Origin: Anaerolineales bacterium | Lineage (GTDB): Bacteria > Chloroflexota > Anaerolineae > 4572-78 > J111 | Assembly (NCBI GenBank): GCA_012032575.1 | Contig: JAAUSP010000392.1 | Span: forward strand, 1-7,286 | Length of the DNA: 7,286 nucleotides | Direction of reading: 5' to 3' | Part shown: positions 5,855-7,286 of the stretch, piece by piece | How the letters are laid out: each line of letters starts with the position of its first letter | How positions within the stretch are numbered: the first letter of the stretch is position 1 | Notes under the pieces: model-generated | What the model was told of the DNA's origin: nothing | The model's database searches: none | What the model saw: the letters and a program-made list of their open reading frames with translations, nothing else | Made by a program: the position numbers and the translations under genes

Positions 5855-5894
5855 GACAGCTTGGGGAGTGACATTTGTCACTCCCCAAGCTGTC
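5855..5894. repeat. Perfect 19+19 inverted repeat at the predicted permease transcript start
   Basis: GACAGCTTGGGGAGTGACA (5855-5873) is followed by TT and its exact reverse complement (5876-5894). There is not a single mismatch in 38 arm bases. Neither side has an adjoining T tract (the right flank is CCCCTCGG), so it is not a standard terminator. Its left edge coincides with the predicted start of the permease transcript, so the RNA would begin with a very stable hairpin. Alternatives are a large dimeric operator site or one copy of an interspersed palindromic repeat. Confidence 0.85.
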
Positions 5895-5954
5895 CCCCTC
5901 GGTTAAGATCAAACCCTAAATTTATGGACAACTATCGAAGATGATTTAGCCGCT

Positions 5955-7286
5955 ATGATTGTAACCAAAAGTAAAACTTTTGTCCCCGGAAAACTGGCCG
6001 CGCTTCGACATGGCTGGTTGAGCCGCCCTACCACGCGCCCACCTTTTTTCCTGATTGCTGTGGCCACCTTGATTGCCGCAGCGGCGCTCTTGCCGGTTGG
6101 CTACCTCATTATTCGCGCCGCCGGGGTGGGCAGCAAGGTCTGGACAATTTTGCTCCAGCCTCGTACTCTGGAAGTTTTTGCCGGCAGCGCCGGGCTGGCC
6201 CTCTCGGTGACCGGGGCGGCGGTGGTGATAGGGGTGGGGCTGGCCTGGCTCACGGTCCGCACCGATTTGCCGGGGCGTAAATTCTGGGCGGTGGCGACAA
6301 TCTTGCCTTTGGTCTGGCCCTCGTATGTGGGGGCTTATACCCTGGTAGCGGCGCTGGGACCAAAAGGCATGATTCAGGGCTGGCTGGAGCCGTTGGGCAT
6401 CGAGCGGCTGCCTTCGATCTATGGCTTTCCCGGCGCACTGCTGGCCCTGACCCTTTTTACCTACCCTTACGTTCTGTTGAGTGTGCGGGCGGCGTTGCGC
6501 GGCCTGGACCCCAGTTTGGAAGAGGCGGCCCGTAGTTTTGGCCGCAGCCCGCGCCGTGTTTTCTGGGAAATTACCCTGCCTCACCTGCGCCCTTCGATCT
6601 TGGCCGGCGGGCTGCTGGTGGCGCTCTATACCCTCAGCGATTTTGGGGCGGTCTCGCTGCTGCGCTTCGACTCCTTTACCCGCGTCATTTATCTGCAATA
6701 CAGCGCTTCGCTGGACCGCAGTGTGGCCGCTGTACTGGCGCTGCTCCTGGTTATTTTAACCCTGGCCATCCTCCTGGCCGAGTCCCGCCTGCGCGGCAAG
6801 GCCCGTTACTATCGCAGCAGCGCCGGGACCAAACGCCCTCCCACTCTGGTTAAACTGGGGCGCTGGCGCTGGGTCGCCCTGGCTTTTTGCGGGCTGGTCA
6901 CACTGCTGGGAGTGATCCTGCCGTTTGGGGTGATGGCCTTCTGGCTGGGGCGCGGGCTGCTCGCGGGCGAGGAACTCAGGCTGGGGCTGGACCTGGTTTT
7001 CAACTCTGTCTCGGCTTCCGGGCTGGCCGCCCTGGTGGCGATTTTGGCGGCAATCCCGCTGGCGGTGTTGTCCGTCCGGTTTCCGGGCCGGCGCAGCCGC
7101 TGGCTTGAGCGCAGCGCTTATGTCGGTTATGCCCTGCCGGGCATTGTGATTGCCCTGGCCCTGGTTTTCTTTGGGGCCAATTATGCCACCTTCCTATACC
7201 AAACCCTGGCCATGCTGGTGTTTGCTTATGTGGTTCGGTTTCTGCCGCAGGCCGTTGGCAGTTGCCCGCGCCTCGCTGCTGCAGGT
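5955..7286 (+). CDS. ABC transporter permease, fused two-domain FbpB/AfuB-like type (partial, apparent frameshift at end)
   Basis: The frame from ATG 5955 stays open to the window edge, 444 codons. After a basic N-terminus the first membrane helix runs about residues 31-54. The first MetI-like permease domain spans roughly 65-265 and ends in a classic EAA loop, EEAARSFG at 189-196 continuing to ITLP at 206-209, which docks on the ATPase subunit. A second set of helices starts near 298 and leads into a second domain cut by the edge. This duplicated layout is typical of Fe(III) permeases (FbpB/AfuB), also of ThiP, so iron is likely but not proven. The last nine residues look wrong: removing one T at 7262-7263 restores AVGSARASLLQV, the expected family sequence before the second EAA loop. 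No strong ribosome binding site is seen (GAAG at 5937-5940), and no better in-frame start exists before the TAA at 5904. The binding-protein and ATPase genes are not in the window. Confidence 0.85.
   Translation, partial: MIVTKSKTFVPGKLAALRHGWLSRPTTRPPFFLIAVATLIAAAALLPVGYLIIRAAGVGSKVWTILLQPRTLEVFAGSAGLALSVTGAAVVIGVGLAWLTVRTDLPGRKFWAVATILPLVWPSYVGAYTLVAALGPKGMIQGWLEPLGIERLPSIYGFPGALLALTLFTYPYVLLSVRAALRGLDPSLEEAARSFGRSPRRVFWEITLPHLRPSILAGGLLVALYTLSDFGAVSLLRFDSFTRVIYLQYSASLDRSVAAVLALLLVILTLAILLAESRLRGKARYYRSSAGTKRPPTLVKLGRWRWVALAFCGLVTLLGVILPFGVMAFWLGRGLLAGEELRLGLDLVFNSVSASGLAALVAILAAIPLAVLSVRFPGRRSRWLERSAYVGYALPGIVIALALVFFGANYATFLYQTLAMLVFAYVVRFLPQAVGSCPRLAAAG

Larger units (their letters stand above)
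5615..5954. other. Divergent intergenic control region between kinase and permease genes
   Basis: This 340-base spacer separates two genes transcribed away from each other. It contains the kinase promoter candidate, a doubtful small ORF, a 12-base palindrome at 5760-5771, an AT-rich rightward promoter at 5822-5850 and a perfect 40-base palindrome at 5855-5894. The A+T content rises sharply around 5755-5855 relative to the flanking genes. No tRNA or other RNA gene is recognisable in it. Confidence 0.7.

Noticed and set aside
5855..5894. The 40-base palindrome as an intrinsic terminator
   Set aside because: No T tract follows the stem on either strand, and no gene ends next to it.
5946..6698. 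A 250-codon minus-strand frame opposite the permease gene
   Set aside because: It is rich in Gln, Arg, Gly and Pro with no domain pattern, while the plus strand gives hydrophobic helices and an EAA loop. It is a shadow of the permease frame.

Overview
The window reads as a piece of a free-living bacterial chromosome, probably an incompletely assembled one: it opens inside one gene and closes inside another. Coding DNA is G+C-rich, and the intergenic spacers are AT-rich and carry several palindromes. The gene style suggests a Chloroflexota (Anaerolineae-like) genome: a multi-GAF NarL-type kinase, a CydCD pair next to an XRE-cupin regulator, and a small palindromic repeat written in frame into a protein linker. 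This placement is inference; no marker gene is present.

Layout, left to right. (1) Positions 1-1801, rightward: the last codons of a cydD-like gene overlap (ATGA) a complete cydC-like ABC exporter gene. Together these would form the heterodimeric CydDC transporter needed for cytochrome bd assembly. (2) 1910-2584, rightward: an XRE-family regulator with a C-terminal cupin domain and its own candidate promoter. (3) 2585-2739: a convergent spacer with a strong hairpin that fits a terminator for the leftward gene, plus a nested inverted repeat. (4) 2740-3129, leftward: a 129-residue protein of unknown family built from two diverged copies of one unit, with a good ribosome binding site and a good sigma70-type promoter. 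(5) 3310-5614, leftward: a two-gene operon of a soluble double-GAF histidine kinase followed by a NarL/FixJ response regulator, overlapping by 26 bases. (6) 5615-5954: a divergent control region with a kinase promoter candidate, a possible 33-codon ORF, a 12-base palindrome, a rightward promoter, and a perfect 19+19 inverted repeat at the predicted transcription start. (7) 5955-7286, rightward: the first ~440 codons of a fused two-domain (FbpB/AfuB-like) ABC permease, cut by the window end and apparently frameshifted about 24 bases before it.

The genes may share a redox/iron theme: cytochrome bd assembly, a kinase whose first GAF domain carries a CPIC motif, and an Fe(III)-type permease divergent from that kinase. 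This link is inference from adjacency only. I found no mobile element, CRISPR array, tRNA or rRNA. The observations most worth following are the internally duplicated small protein, the large palindrome at the permease promoter, the cysteine motif in the kinase sensor domain, the in-frame repeat in cydC and the apparent 1-base frameshift at the right edge.
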